DNA from: Lachnospiraceae bacterium
GTDB lineage: Bacteria > Bacillota > Clostridia > Lachnospirales > Lachnospiraceae
DNA length: 64,000 nucleotides
NCBI GenBank assembly: GCA_022647575.1
Contig: JALCKY010000003.1
Coordinates: 269,001-333,000 of the forward strand
Reading direction: 5' to 3'
A program made the position numbers and the translations under genes. Positions 17,324 through 26,679 of this stretch are shown in pieces; position 1 is the stretch's first letter; every line of letters begins with the position of its first letter. The notes below the pieces were generated by a model. The model ran no database searches. It had not been told where the DNA came from and worked only from the letters and a program-made list of their open reading frames with translations.

Positions 17324-18860
17324 GAAGACAAAAACAGAGACCGCCCTGCCGGCGGTCTCTGCTCAGACTGAAGACAAACGGGGTATTGAGAATCAGCTGA
17401 TTCCCAATTCCCTGTTTTCTTTTACATAGAAAAAGATGACAAGCTTTGAAAAAAAAGTGCAAAGGGCCGTTCTTCGGCCCATACTTCTTTATCATCATTG
17501 CCAGTTTCTTCAGGTTCATGCACGTGTAGGTAAGCCCGACCTTCATCCTCATCCGGGCTGCTCCGATCATGTTCGTATATCTCATCTGGTGGAACTCCTT
17601 CGCCGTGCCGAAGATCCGCTCGATGGTCTCCTTACGCTTCTCATAGACGGCTTTCATGCCGAGCGTCTGACGGATCTCCTCGCACTGCTCCATGTAGTCT
17701 TCCCACACATGCCTGTTGATAACCTTGACGTGGCTGGCACTGTGTGTGCATTGCTCAAGGAAAGGACAGGTGCTGCATTCGTGAGGATTGCTTTTGTATT
17801 CCCTGTATCCCATCCTGTCCACCGTGGAGAATTCAAGGGTCTTGTCGTTCGGACAGACGTAGCAGTCGAAGTATTCATCATAGGCGTACTCGTATTTCCG
17901 GAAGAATCCCTTCGCCGTCATCGGCCGCTTGTAGGGGAAAACCGGCTTGATCCCGTCATCCAGCAGCATCTTCGCGATCGGAGGGGTCTTGTATCCGGCA
18001 TCGACCACGATGCATTCAGGATTGAGGCCCTTAACCTTTTTATAGATATCAGGGAATGTCCTTGAGTCGTGTTCGTTTCCGGGATGGATCGTGTACCCGA
18101 GGATCCATCCATGTTCATCGCATGCCGTCTCGGCGGTATAGGCGAATACCTGCTTGTGCTCGCCCTTATGGAACCATCCGCTTTCCGGATCCGTCGTGCT
18201 TTCCTTCACGGTGCGTCCCTCGCCGCCGCCCGGGGCTTCCGGCCCTTTGGGTCCGCCGTCATCGTCGTCATCCTCTTTCTTCTTCAGGGGCTTCTTTCCG
18301 GATTCCTCACGTTCCTTATCGATCTCCGCGTTCAGCTTCGCCTCATAGAACATCGCCTCTTCCTTCGCGGCCCGGTTGATGAATTTCTTATTGTTTGCGC
18401 AGGCCTTGATGTGCGTGGCATCGATGAAGACCGTCGAGGTGTCGACGAGCTTATGGGATATGCACTCCTCAAGGACATGCGAGAAGATCTGCTCGAAAAG
18501 GTCCGTGTCCTTGAATCGCCTCGTGTAGTTCTTCCCGAAGGTCGTGAAATGGGGAACCGGATCGTAGATGCCGAGCCCCAGGAACCAGCGGTAGGCCATG
18601 TTGACCTCGATGTCGCGGATTGTCTGGCGCATGCTCTTGATCCCGTAGAGATACTGGATGAGCGGGATCTTGATGAGGACCACCGGGTCAAGGGAAGGGC
18701 GTCCCTGGTCCTCGGAGTACTTCTCTTTCACGAGATCATAAATAAAAGACCAGTCTACGGCACCGTCGATCAGGCGCAGGAGATGGTCTTTCGGGACGAG
18801 CTGGTCCATGGAGAAGAACTGCATCTGCTCGCGATTCTTGTCTTTATCAACTGTCATCAT
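17298..18860 (-). CDS. IS1182-family transposase
   Basis: 520 aa DDE transposase. The N-terminal DUF772-type domain (DHLLRLIDGAVDWSFIYDLV ... GRPSLDPVVLIKIPLIQYLYGI) is followed by the catalytic core (FIDATHIKA, VVDAGYKT) with a charged insertion of KKKEDDDDDGG character. A zinc-ribbon-like CxxCPF...C cluster and the RKETIERIFGTAKE glutamate region follow. The frame has no stop inside the element: it reads through the terminal repeat and the flanking hairpin and ends in the first bases of the group II intron, so the last ~20 residues are foreign. The start at 18860 follows a GGAGGT site. The core looks intact and potentially active. Confidence 0.9.
   Translation of the reverse strand: MMTVDKDKNREQMQFFSMDQLVPKDHLLRLIDGAVDWSFIYDLVKEKYSEDQGRPSLDPVVLIKIPLIQYLYGIKSMRQTIRDIEVNMAYRWFLGLGIYDPVPHFTTFGKNYTRRFKDTDLFEQIFSHVLEECISHKLVDTSTVFIDATHIKACANNKKFINRAAKEEAMFYEAKLNAEIDKEREESGKKPLKKKEDDDDDGGPKGPEAPGGGEGRTVKESTTDPESGWFHKGEHKQVFAYTAETACDEHGWILGYTIHPGNEHDSRTFPDIYKKVKGLNPECIVVDAGYKTPPIAKMLLDDGIKPVFPYKRPMTAKGFFRKYEYAYDEYFDCYVCPNDKTLEFSTVDRMGYREYKSNPHECSTCPFLEQCTHSASHVKVINRHVWEDYMEQCEEIRQTLGMKAVYEKRKETIERIFGTAKEFHQMRYTNMIGAARMRMKVGLTYTCMNLKKLAMMIKKYGPKNGPLHFFFKACHLFLCKRKQGIGNQLILNTPFVFSLSRDRRQGGLCFCLRAPGGARF
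17334..17363. repeat. left copy of the 30-bp hairpin repeat flanking the IS1182-like element
   Basis: A 30-bp palindromic sequence with arms CAGAGACCGCC and GGCGGTCTCTG. It is identical to the copy at 19058-19087. On the minus strand it is followed by a T tract, so it works as an intrinsic terminator and is the 5' exon of the group II intron. Confidence 0.85.
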
Positions 18861-19057
18861 AAGGCTCGATACCTCCGCTGATTCTTATTATAAAGTCCAT
18901 CCTCAGCGGAAGGAAGAGGATTCTGATGCGGGAGATAAAGTCGTGTAAAACGGGAAGAAAAAAAGGGAACGATGTGGATAAAAAATCTTAAAGAAAAAGA
19001 AAAGTACTGGAATCCGGGGCTGTGCCCCGGGAAACCAGTACTTTGTCTTCAGTCTGA
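17364..19057 (-). mobile_element. IS1182-like insertion sequence
   Basis: The ends carry inverted repeats of about 16 bp: TCAGACTGAAGACAAA at 17363-17378 and its exact complement at 19042-19057. Between them lies a single transposase gene. The element is about 1.69 kb and is bracketed by 30-bp direct copies of a terminator hairpin (17334-17363 and 19058-19087). The boundary is ambiguous by one base because the repeat and the hairpin share it. Confidence 0.88.
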
Positions 19058-19087
19058 ACAGAGACCGCCCTGCCGGCGGTCTCTGCT
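19058..19087. repeat. right copy of the 30-bp hairpin repeat
   Basis: Identical to 17334-17363. It lies 32 bp after the stop of the VWA surface-protein gene and was probably that gene's terminator. The insertion sequence now separates the hairpin from its minus-strand T tract, which is found at the other copy. Confidence 0.85.
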
Positions 19088-19119
19088 TTTACATGGGTGT
19101 GTTTCTTTGTTCCGCAGGA

Positions 19120-22100
19120 TCAGCTTTTCCTGCGCTTTCCTGCAGAACGTTTTCTGTCAGTCAGAAGAAGAATCGTAAATCCGCTTGCAAATAACGCAAT
19201 CATCAGAGCAATCAGCGGAGAATCATCTCCCGTCTTCGGTGAGGAAGAAGACGTCGTGGTCGTCGATGTGACTGTCGTTGCCGCAATAACAGTGGATGAC
19301 GTCGTTGATGCCGAGACAGTTGACGCTGTCGAGGACGTCGATGCGGACGAGCATGTGGAAACTGTCGATGACGTTGATGATGTTGTCGGAACAGAGGAAA
19401 CCGTCGAAGATGTCGTCGATGATGATGTCGGTGTGGAAGATGTGGTCGAGGACGTCGTCGGAGCAGAGGATGTCGTAGAGGATGACGTCGGAGACGCTGT
19501 GTATGTCACATATGGAATTTCAAAATCTTCCTTGCCAGTGCTGCCGGTACTGGAAGTGTAGTCCAGTGTCGCCGACTTGTTTGTCGGATAGGTTCCCTTC
19601 ACGCAGGAAGAGGCTTTGAGCGTCAAATCGTAGCTCAGCTGCAGCGGTTTCGCATTTTCGACCGGAACGCTGATCTTCCAGACAAAGCTTGCATCGGTTG
19701 TATCGGATCCCGGCGTGTAGGTAATCACGTAAGGATAGACACCGCTTGCATCCGGTGTGCCGAAGGACCATTCATTATCTCCTGTTTTCTGGGAGTCAAG
19801 AACTGTGTCTGCAAGTTTCAGTGTGAACGGGCTGTTCTCTCCTTTCATGACAAGATTGAAATCGCTTCCGATGACATCTGTGACAGTACCTTTATTCAGA
19901 AGATATACTATTTCTTTTTCAATATTTGAAAAATCGGCACTGGTTCCTTTGCCGAGGGATGAGCCGAGATATTGGACAAAGCTCTTAAATACCCCCATGT
20001 CCACTTCTGTACCATCTTCATTTTTTTCAGGAGCATATACTGCATAGCAATTCACTCCGCTTTCGGATATTTCCTTGAAAATAGATGTTGTCTGGTACAT
20101 AGATTCTTCTACATTGGTAATAAATGTACTGATATCCGTTATCGGAGGCGTTGGCACGGTTAGGCCTGCTGTCGGATGTTCATCGGTACGTACATATTTC
20201 TGATCATACTTGGTAAACTGTTCGCGGACAGCCTGAATAGAACTGATGAAAGTATCCCAGTCCGATTTATTTCCGCCATTTTTGAAGCTCGATGGAAGCG
20301 GATAGGTAGTAGCACTCCCATATTTTACATTCCATTCAGCAATACTGCCGTCATTATTGCCGATTCCGGATGTTCTGGAATAGCAGGTCGTCGGATCGCT
20401 GTCTTTCATGTAAAGATAAGTTCCCCCATCCCCGATAAGAACCATGTACTTACGGTTGTTTGGCGTACTGCTTGCCTGCAGCATTTCCTTGGCAGCTTCC
20501 AAACCGGATGGAATATTGCTTCCATGAAGTGCTGTTGATGAATACAGCTGAGCTGCACCGTTTTTCACTGCATCGAGAATTTTGCTGTTGTCTTCCTGAC
20601 CCTTATATTCCGTTAATTTATATGCAGTAAGGGCATTCCCTCTGAACATAACAATACCCACGTTGATTTTTGCCTTACTGCTGCCGATGCTGCTGTAAAG
20701 TTTCTGAAGCAGTTCCGCCATGCTCTCTTTGATAACCGTGTTGATACAGCTGGAATCATCCATAACAAATACAACATCTGAAGAAAGTTCTTCTTCCGCA
20801 CTCGGCAGAGACAGTGTCACTGTAGTTGTCTTGTTATCGCCTGAAAGTGCTGTCGGAGATGCTTTCTTTGACTTAGAGACCTGCCAGCCGTCCGGTACCG
20901 GTACTGGAGGTGTATAGATAACCTTCGGCACCTCAAATGTCTCGGTCCCTTTTTTACTGCCGTCACTTGAAGTATAGGCAAGCTCAGCGGATTTATTTGT
21001 CGGATAAGTCGTCGTAACGGAAGGAGATGCTGTCAGAAGCAGCTTGTAGCTCAGCTGCAGCGGCTCCGCATTTTTCACCGGCACATTGATCTTCCACGTG
21101 AATTTCTCATCAGAACCCGGTGTATAGGTTATGACATACGGATAAACTTTATTTGTATCCTGCGTGCCGAATGACCATTCATTCTCTGCAGTCTTCGTAG
21201 GTGTAAGTGCCGTTCCTGCAAGTGTCAGCGTGAATGGACACTCTGTTCCATTTGTCACAAGATCAAAATCGCTGCCAATCGTATCGGTAACAGTGCCGGA
21301 ATTGAGAAGGTAAAGTATGCTTTTCTGGATGTTTGAAAAATCTGTACCGATGCCCTTGCCGACAGATGTACCGAGATAACTCATGAAGCTTGCAAATACA
21401 GGCATCTTGTCATCTGCACTAACCGTATAGCAGTTGACTCCGCTGTCAGCGAGTTCCTTAAAATCCGCATAGGTCTGATAAAGTGATTCATCTACGTTGA
21501 TAATATAATTCCCGACGCTGTCTGGATCGCAATTAGGATTAGGTGAATCAAACTTAAAACCTTTTTCATTTTTATCCGTCTTTAAATATGCAGCATCATA
21601 TTTCAAATAATCAGCACGTTTCGTTTCAATGTTGCTAAGAAAAGCCTCCCAGTCAGATGCATTGCCTTGATTTATAAAGCTTTGCGGTAAAGCAAAAGAA
21701 CCTGTCAAGTAACTGTAAGGGAAATACTTCGCTGAGTATTCGTATAAACAACCATTCTCATTACCCCACCCAGAAGTCCGTGAATAACATGATGACGAAT
21801 CATGGTCATGGGTATAAAGATAGGTTGCACCATCGGAAATAAGAATCATATGCTTGCGGACATTATCTGTTTTGCTTCCATCCAGCATAACTTTTGCCGC
21901 ATCCAAACCGGAAGGCATATTACTGCCATGCAGTGCTGTGGAGGATGTCATACTCTCCACACCTGTTTTCATTGCTGCAAGAATCGGAGTAAGATCCCCT
22001 TTATATTCCTGCAGAGCATAGGCTGTGATGGCATTTCCTCTGTACATGATGACGCCAACATTCAATTTTGCATTGCTGCTGTTGATGCTTGCATACAGTT

Positions 22101-23354
22101 CCTGGAGCATATTGCCCATTTTTGTGTATACTTCATCTGCACAGCTGGAAATATCCAAAACAAATACAACATCCGACGAAAGCTCTTCCTCTGCACTCGG
22201 CAGTGACAGTGTCACTGTTGTTGTTTTATTGTCACCGGAAAGCGCTGTCGGTGATGCTGTCTTTGATTTTGAAATCTGCCATTGATCAGGATCTGTCGGC
22301 GTTACCGGAGAATCCTTATACAGGGGATATACGTCAATATTTTTCGTGACTGCCGTGGTGGCTGCATCATAAAGACTGCTGTCAGCTGTTCCCTCGGAGA
22401 TCATCCAGCCTGAGAAAGTCTTCCCTGTCGGAGCTGCCGGAGCAGATGGTGCACTTCCGTCCACATAAGACAATGTCTTTCCGCGAATCGTGTAATCTTT
22501 CCCCAATGCGCCTGTTCCGGCCGTATTAATATCGGATTTACTGTTCCAGAAAGTCACACTGACAGCCGGAGCCCATACGTATTCTGTTCCATCATGATTC
22601 TGCGAGACCTGGTAAGTATAAGCCGGATGTTCTGTCGGATCCGAAGTATCTGCAGAAATACTGATGCTCTTATTGTCATCTGCTGCTGCAAGATCAAAAC
22701 GTGTCAGAAGCTCGCCGAATGCATTGACCGGCTGTACATCAACAAGATTCTTCCCGGCAGCCGTCATAACTCCTTTCACAACGCTGGAAGCATCATCCAT
22801 TTTTACGGAGCCGCCGGTAATTGTGTTCTTCGTTTCACTGCTGTCAGAATCCGTACCGGACAAAGTAATCAGCGTATCGGCCTCTGATGTCAAAGTGCCA
22901 ACCGTATCTCTTTTTGCCACTCCGTATTTTGTCCCGCTGACATCAAGGACACCGCCGTTTTTCACATCAACATTTGCACCGCGGATTCCGTAGGTATCGC
23001 CATTTCCAGTGTAGGTGTTCTTGACGATAAACTTTCCGCCGTCAATAATAATATTTGCTCCGGCAGTATTGATGCCGCGTCTCTGTCCGGCGCTTCCCGT
23101 CAGGGTTATATTCACCGTCGCACTTTTGTTGACTGTTAAACTGTTAACCTTATCAGAGTCCTTAGAAATTTTCTGACTGATAAAAATCGTATTTTCAAGG
23201 TATTCTGTCCCGGATGCATTGTTGGAAAGATTCACGGTCATTGCCGCAGCTCCGTCCGCGCTGCTCCCGAAAGTTATCGGACACTGCACATAAAAACTGC
23301 CAAATTCCGAATATCCGCAATCGGTGATATTCAATTCACCGGCTGTAAAGTTGC
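19120..23354 (-). pseudogene. VWA-domain surface protein, C-terminal part (split by IS)
   Basis: 1411 codons of the disrupted surface-protein gene. A beta-helix-like Gly/Asn-rich region (to about residue 200) is followed by an InlB-like WMISEG segment, then two tandem, highly similar von Willebrand A domains of about 450 residues each (VVFVLDISSCAD and VVFVMDDSSCIN). A long Ser/Thr run follows, then the sorting signal S-P-K-T-G, a hydrophobic helix (IALMIALFASGFTILLL) and a basic tail RKRSAGKRRKS. This is the layout of a sortase-anchored adhesin or pilus-tip protein. The open frame continues into the IS to 23373 but has no signal peptide of its own. The 5' part lies at 25470-26424. Confidence 0.88.
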
Positions 23355-23471
23355 ATTCGTGTGAACTCTTCAAAAAAGTTACACTAACTAAGTTCTACTA
23401 GTAAAAAGGCTGTTTGAATTCGCATAAATACTAATGCTCTCCTATTGAAAAGTCAGCTGAACTGTGATATA

Positions 23472-23494
23472 TTTAGTGTAACGGTTACACTAAA
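23472..23494. promoter_or_regulatory. perfect palindrome between IS end and transposase
   Basis: TTTAGTGTAAC and GTTACACTAAA form an 11-bp perfect inverted repeat around one central G, 13 bp before the transposase ATG. It repeats the core of the terminal inverted repeats, so a transposase bound here could repress its own gene. It could also act as a transcript hairpin. The regulatory role is inference. Confidence 0.6.
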
Positions 23495-23507
23495 TAGGAG
23501 ACCTCAC

Positions 23508-25220
23508 ATGTACTACGATTCAGCGATTCAGACTCCCATGGTGAAGGGTAAGATCATCACCAAGAAGAAAGGCTCTGCCGTTTATATCCTGTACCAATAC
23601 GGCACTGATTATAACAGCGTGAAGCAATATTCCATACCAAAGAGAACCATTATCGGTAAGCAGGTTCCAACCGACCCGAGCAGGATGTACCCTAACGACA
23701 GGTATCAGGAATTCTTTCCTGATGCTGTCTTTCCTGAAGAACGTTCAGAGGCTGACAGAAGCTGCTGCATGAGAATCGGTTCATACATTGTCATCCGTTA
23801 TGTACTTGAGGAATATCAGCTTCCAAAGATACTTTTCAAACGTCTTGGCACAAGTGCCAGGCTGTTCCTTGATCTTGTGGCATTTTCTATCATTGATCAG
23901 GACAATGCTGGTCAATACTACCCAGACTTTGCTTTCTGCCATCCGCTGTTTTCTGACCGGATGAAGATTTACAGTGATTCGGCTGTCAGCAGGCTGCTCT
24001 CATCGATTGGACGCGACCAGATCATCGGATTTCTTGATGACTGGAATACCGGAAGAGATAAGAAGCAGAGAATTTATGTTTCTTACGATTCCACTAACAA
24101 GAACTGCCAGGCTGGAGACATGGATCTTGTCGAATTCGGCAAAGCCAAGGATGACAAGGGTGTTCCAGTATTCAATGTTTCCATTGCCTTTGATAAGTCG
24201 AATCGTGTTCCTCTGTTTTATGAAGAATATCCGGGTTCTATCACTGATGTATCGCAGTTCAGATGCATGGTCGATAAGGCAATCGCGTATGGCTATAAGA
24301 AGATAGGTTTTATTCTTGACCGTGGCTATTTTAGCAAAGAGAACATCCGTTACATGGATGCCAACCATTACTCATTCATAATAATGGCTAAGGGCTGTAA
24401 GTCTCTTGTGTCTGCGATGGTTGACAGTGTACGTAATACATTTGAGACTGACCGTAGATGCGCGATCCGTGCCTATAAGGTTTATGGCATGACAATCACC
24501 TCCAGGTTATATGAGGATGATACCGATGACCGGTATTTCCATATATTTTACAAACCCTCAAAGCAGGCAGCTGAAAGGGAAAGATTAGAACAGAGCATCG
24601 ACAGCATGCATCAGTTCCTTGAGAAGCATATCGGAACTGACACAAAATTCGGTCCTACATACAATCACTACTTTTCCCTGTATTACAAGGGAAAGAAGCT
24701 CATAGGTATACAGGAAAGACCCGATGTCATCCAGAAAGAGCTGGATCTTTGCGGATACTTCTGCATCATAACCTCAGAAAAAATGACTGCCTTTCAAGCT
24801 CTGATTCAGTATAAAGGCAGGGATATTTCTGAAAAGTTATTCCGCGCAGATAAGACTTTTCTCGGATGTCAGAGCATGCGTGTCCAGTCTGAAGAGGCAC
24901 TGTCATCAAAGGTATTTATAGAGTTTGTTGCTCTTATTGTCAGGAATCGGATATACAACCTCCTGAAGGAGACCATGTTGAAGATTGAAAGCAGTCCGAA
25001 CTATATGACTGTACCGGCGGCTCTCAGGGAACTTGAAAAGATTGAAATGATCCGTCGGAACAATGGCAGCTATGCTTTGGATCATGCAGTGACCAAAAAG
25101 CAGAAAATTATTCTGTCGGCCTTCGGGCTTAATGAAGACAGCATCAGGACGGGAGCTGCAGAAATAAGCAGTCTTTTGGCCAGCAATCAGCCACTCATGA
25201 ATAAATCAAAGGAGGTCTGA
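23508..25220 (+). CDS. IS1634-family transposase
   Basis: 570 aa from the ATG at 23508, which follows TAGGAG; an upstream in-frame start would begin inside the terminal region. It has an IS4/IS1634-type DDE core: RIYVSYDSTNKNCQAGDMD around the first aspartate, FILDRGYFSKENIRYMD around the second, and a C-terminal KVFIEFVALIVRNRIYNLL glutamate region. The N-terminus (SAVYILYQYGTDYN) matches the family. It appears full length with no frameshift, and the clean target duplication suggests a recent insertion. A small gene follows three bases after its stop. Confidence 0.93.
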   Translation: MYYDSAIQTPMVKGKIITKKKGSAVYILYQYGTDYNSVKQYSIPKRTIIGKQVPTDPSRMYPNDRYQEFFPDAVFPEERSEADRSCCMRIGSYIVIRYVLEEYQLPKILFKRLGTSARLFLDLVAFSIIDQDNAGQYYPDFAFCHPLFSDRMKIYSDSAVSRLLSSIGRDQIIGFLDDWNTGRDKKQRIYVSYDSTNKNCQAGDMDLVEFGKAKDDKGVPVFNVSIAFDKSNRVPLFYEEYPGSITDVSQFRCMVDKAIAYGYKKIGFILDRGYFSKENIRYMDANHYSFIIMAKGCKSLVSAMVDSVRNTFETDRRCAIRAYKVYGMTITSRLYEDDTDDRYFHIFYKPSKQAAERERLEQSIDSMHQFLEKHIGTDTKFGPTYNHYFSLYYKGKKLIGIQERPDVIQKELDLCGYFCIITSEKMTAFQALIQYKGRDISEKLFRADKTFLGCQSMRVQSEEALSSKVFIEFVALIVRNRIYNLLKETMLKIESSPNYMTVPAALRELEKIEMIRRNNGSYALDHAVTKKQKIILSAFGLNEDSIRTGAAEISSLLASNQPLMNKSKEV

Positions 25221-25223
25221 GCA

Positions 25224-25394
25224 ATGGCACGTGTAAGAACAATCGAATCCATAAATGTTGAGATTGCCAAAATTCAGGAGGAGTTAAATAATCTCCACCA
25301 GAAATATGATAAAACCGCAGCAAAACTCGAGGTTTTGCAGGAACAAAAGCAAAAGTATCAGACAAAGCTCGTCATGAAAGCTTTGATGAACTGA
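25224..25394 (+). CDS. 56-aa coiled-coil accessory protein of the IS
   Basis: A short gene three bases downstream of the transposase stop, with a GGAGG site ten bases before its ATG. The peptide is one long predicted coiled coil, rich in Glu, Lys and Gln with regular leucines (INVEIAKIQEEL, LHQKYDKT, AAKLEVLQEQ), ending MKALMN. No hydrophobic or DNA-binding motif is evident. Because it lies inside the inverted repeats it travels with the element. A transposase partner, oligomerisation aid or inhibitor is possible. I do not know a described IS1634 element with such a gene. Confidence 0.65.
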   Translation: MARVRTIESINVEIAKIQEELNNLHQKYDKTAAKLEVLQEQKQKYQTKLVMKALMN

Positions 25395-25469
25395 TGACAT
25401 TCCTTAAGCCATAAGACAGATGCCTTGGTAATGGATGCCGTTTAGTGTAACTTTTATGCAGAGGTCACA

Positions 25470-26424
25470 ATTCGTTATTATCCCAGATAAACCCGCCCTC
25501 ATCACTATTGCATCCGCAATGAGTAATGTTCAGCTTACCGCCGGTCATGTTGAAATCTATACCCTGTGCATCTCCGCCGATACCGTATCCTGATGTGTTT
25601 TTAACCGTCAGGACACCGCCGTTCATATTAAAATTGCCGCCGCAGTTGATTCCGCGATAAGCTCCGGACGTTGATTTTTCTCCGTTTACGGTAACACTGC
25701 CTTCTCCTGCAAAGGTGATTGTCCCGCTTCCGCCCACAGTAATTCCTTGATTTCCTGCAGCGGGAGTAAATGTGACATTGGCATCTGCAGCAGTCTCGAT
25801 TGTAATATCATGTGCTCCGATGTTTAAGGTTCCATCATAAGTATAAGTACCTGCAGCAAAATAAAGCGTTTCACCTGTACCGGTCTCAGCATTTATCTCA
25901 AACTGAATCTTTTCCAAAGTATCATTTGTCGATACTTCGTAAGTATTAGACAACGAAGGTGCTGAAAGCAATACTTTCTCTCCCGCATCTTCTGCATCCG
26001 TCGTCTCTGCTGCGGCTGCCAGCTTTGCCGTACCTGCAATTTCCGGCACGTCTGCTGTTTCAGCCTGTGTATTATCTTCTGCATTTGCAGATCCCTCAGC
26101 ATTTGTATCCGCATCCTGCGTGTCTGCAGCCTTTATAGGCGATGCCTCATCTGCTGCCTCGGTATCCAGCGCGACTTCTTCTGCCGGGATTACATCCTCT
26201 GCAGCTTCTGCATCTGCTGTTTCATTTGGATCATCTGCATCCTGCTGGTCTGCTGTATCCCCATCCGCAGATTTTTCTGCCTGGGGTTCTTCTGCAGATA
26301 CGCTTGCCTGGGCATCCTGTCCGCCGTTCCCTGCGGACTCATCTGCCAATACGCTTAAATTCATTGAAAAAACGCAGGCAGCAGCAAGAATAAGTGACAA
26401 AACTTTACGGTAATTCTTTTTCAT
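25470..26424 (-). pseudogene. VWA-domain surface protein, N-terminal part (split by IS)
   Basis: The start of the disrupted gene: ATG at 26424 after GAGGGAGGGG, signal peptide (KVLSLILAAACVFSMNLSVLA), then an acidic Ala/Glu/Asp/Thr-rich region of about 130 residues and the beginning of a beta-helix-like domain (TFAGEGSVTVNG, GIDFNMTGGKLNIT). The reading frame now ends at a TGA inside the IS (25465-25467). With the C-terminal part the intact protein would have about 1,730 residues. A LytTR-type repeat pair lies 129 bp upstream, so the secreted N-terminal fragment may still be made. A downstream piece alone would not be secreted. Confidence 0.87.
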
Positions 26425-26552
26425 TTTCCCCTCCCTCAAGTTAATGATGCTTTTCAGGATGTGCCGTCCTTCCACAGCACATCCTTCAAAATCCAGCCAT
26501 TCATTGCCTTGCCGTCACTATAATTTTTTTCCTGTATGTGGTCTCATCCCGC

Positions 26553-26582
26553 GATGCAATCAGCATTTTTCACGTTGAAATC
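26553..26582 (+). promoter_or_regulatory. LytTR-type direct repeat pair, upstream of the VWA surface gene
   Basis: GATGCAATC at 26553 and GTTGAAATC at 26574, 21 bp apart, both followed by AGCA. Same orientation and spacing as the other pairs in this window. They lie 129-158 bp before the ATG at 26424. Confidence 0.6.
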
Positions 26583-26606
26583 AGCATGCCGGATATAAAA
26601 AGGCAC

Positions 26607-26637
26607 AAAAAAACGGCAGCCCGCGGCCGCCGTTTTG
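26607..26637 (-). terminator. intrinsic terminator of the HA/AP2/TetR operon
   Basis: On the minus strand AAAACGGC pairs with GCCGTTTT across a GC-rich interior, followed by seven T residues. It lies 43 bp after the TetR stop. Confidence 0.8.
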
Positions 26638-26679
26638 TATAAAATATTTCCGGTATTTTCCTATTATTATTAAGACATC

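Larger units (their letters stand above)
23360..25469 (+). mobile_element. IS1634-type insertion sequence with 5-bp target duplication
   Basis: The ends are imperfect 28-bp inverted repeats (23360-23387 and 25442-25469) sharing the perfect inner block TTAGTGTAACTTTT. The 5-bp sequence ATTCG is directly repeated at 23355-23359 and 25470-25474. The element is 2110 bp and carries the transposase plus a small second gene. It lies antisense inside the surface-protein gene. Removing it with one ATTCG joins the two halves in frame (NNE then CNF). Confidence 0.95.

Noticed and set aside
19250-19510. Short repeats with GTCGAnGATGT pattern as iterons
   Set aside because: They encode the Ser/Thr run near the C-terminus of the VWA surface protein.
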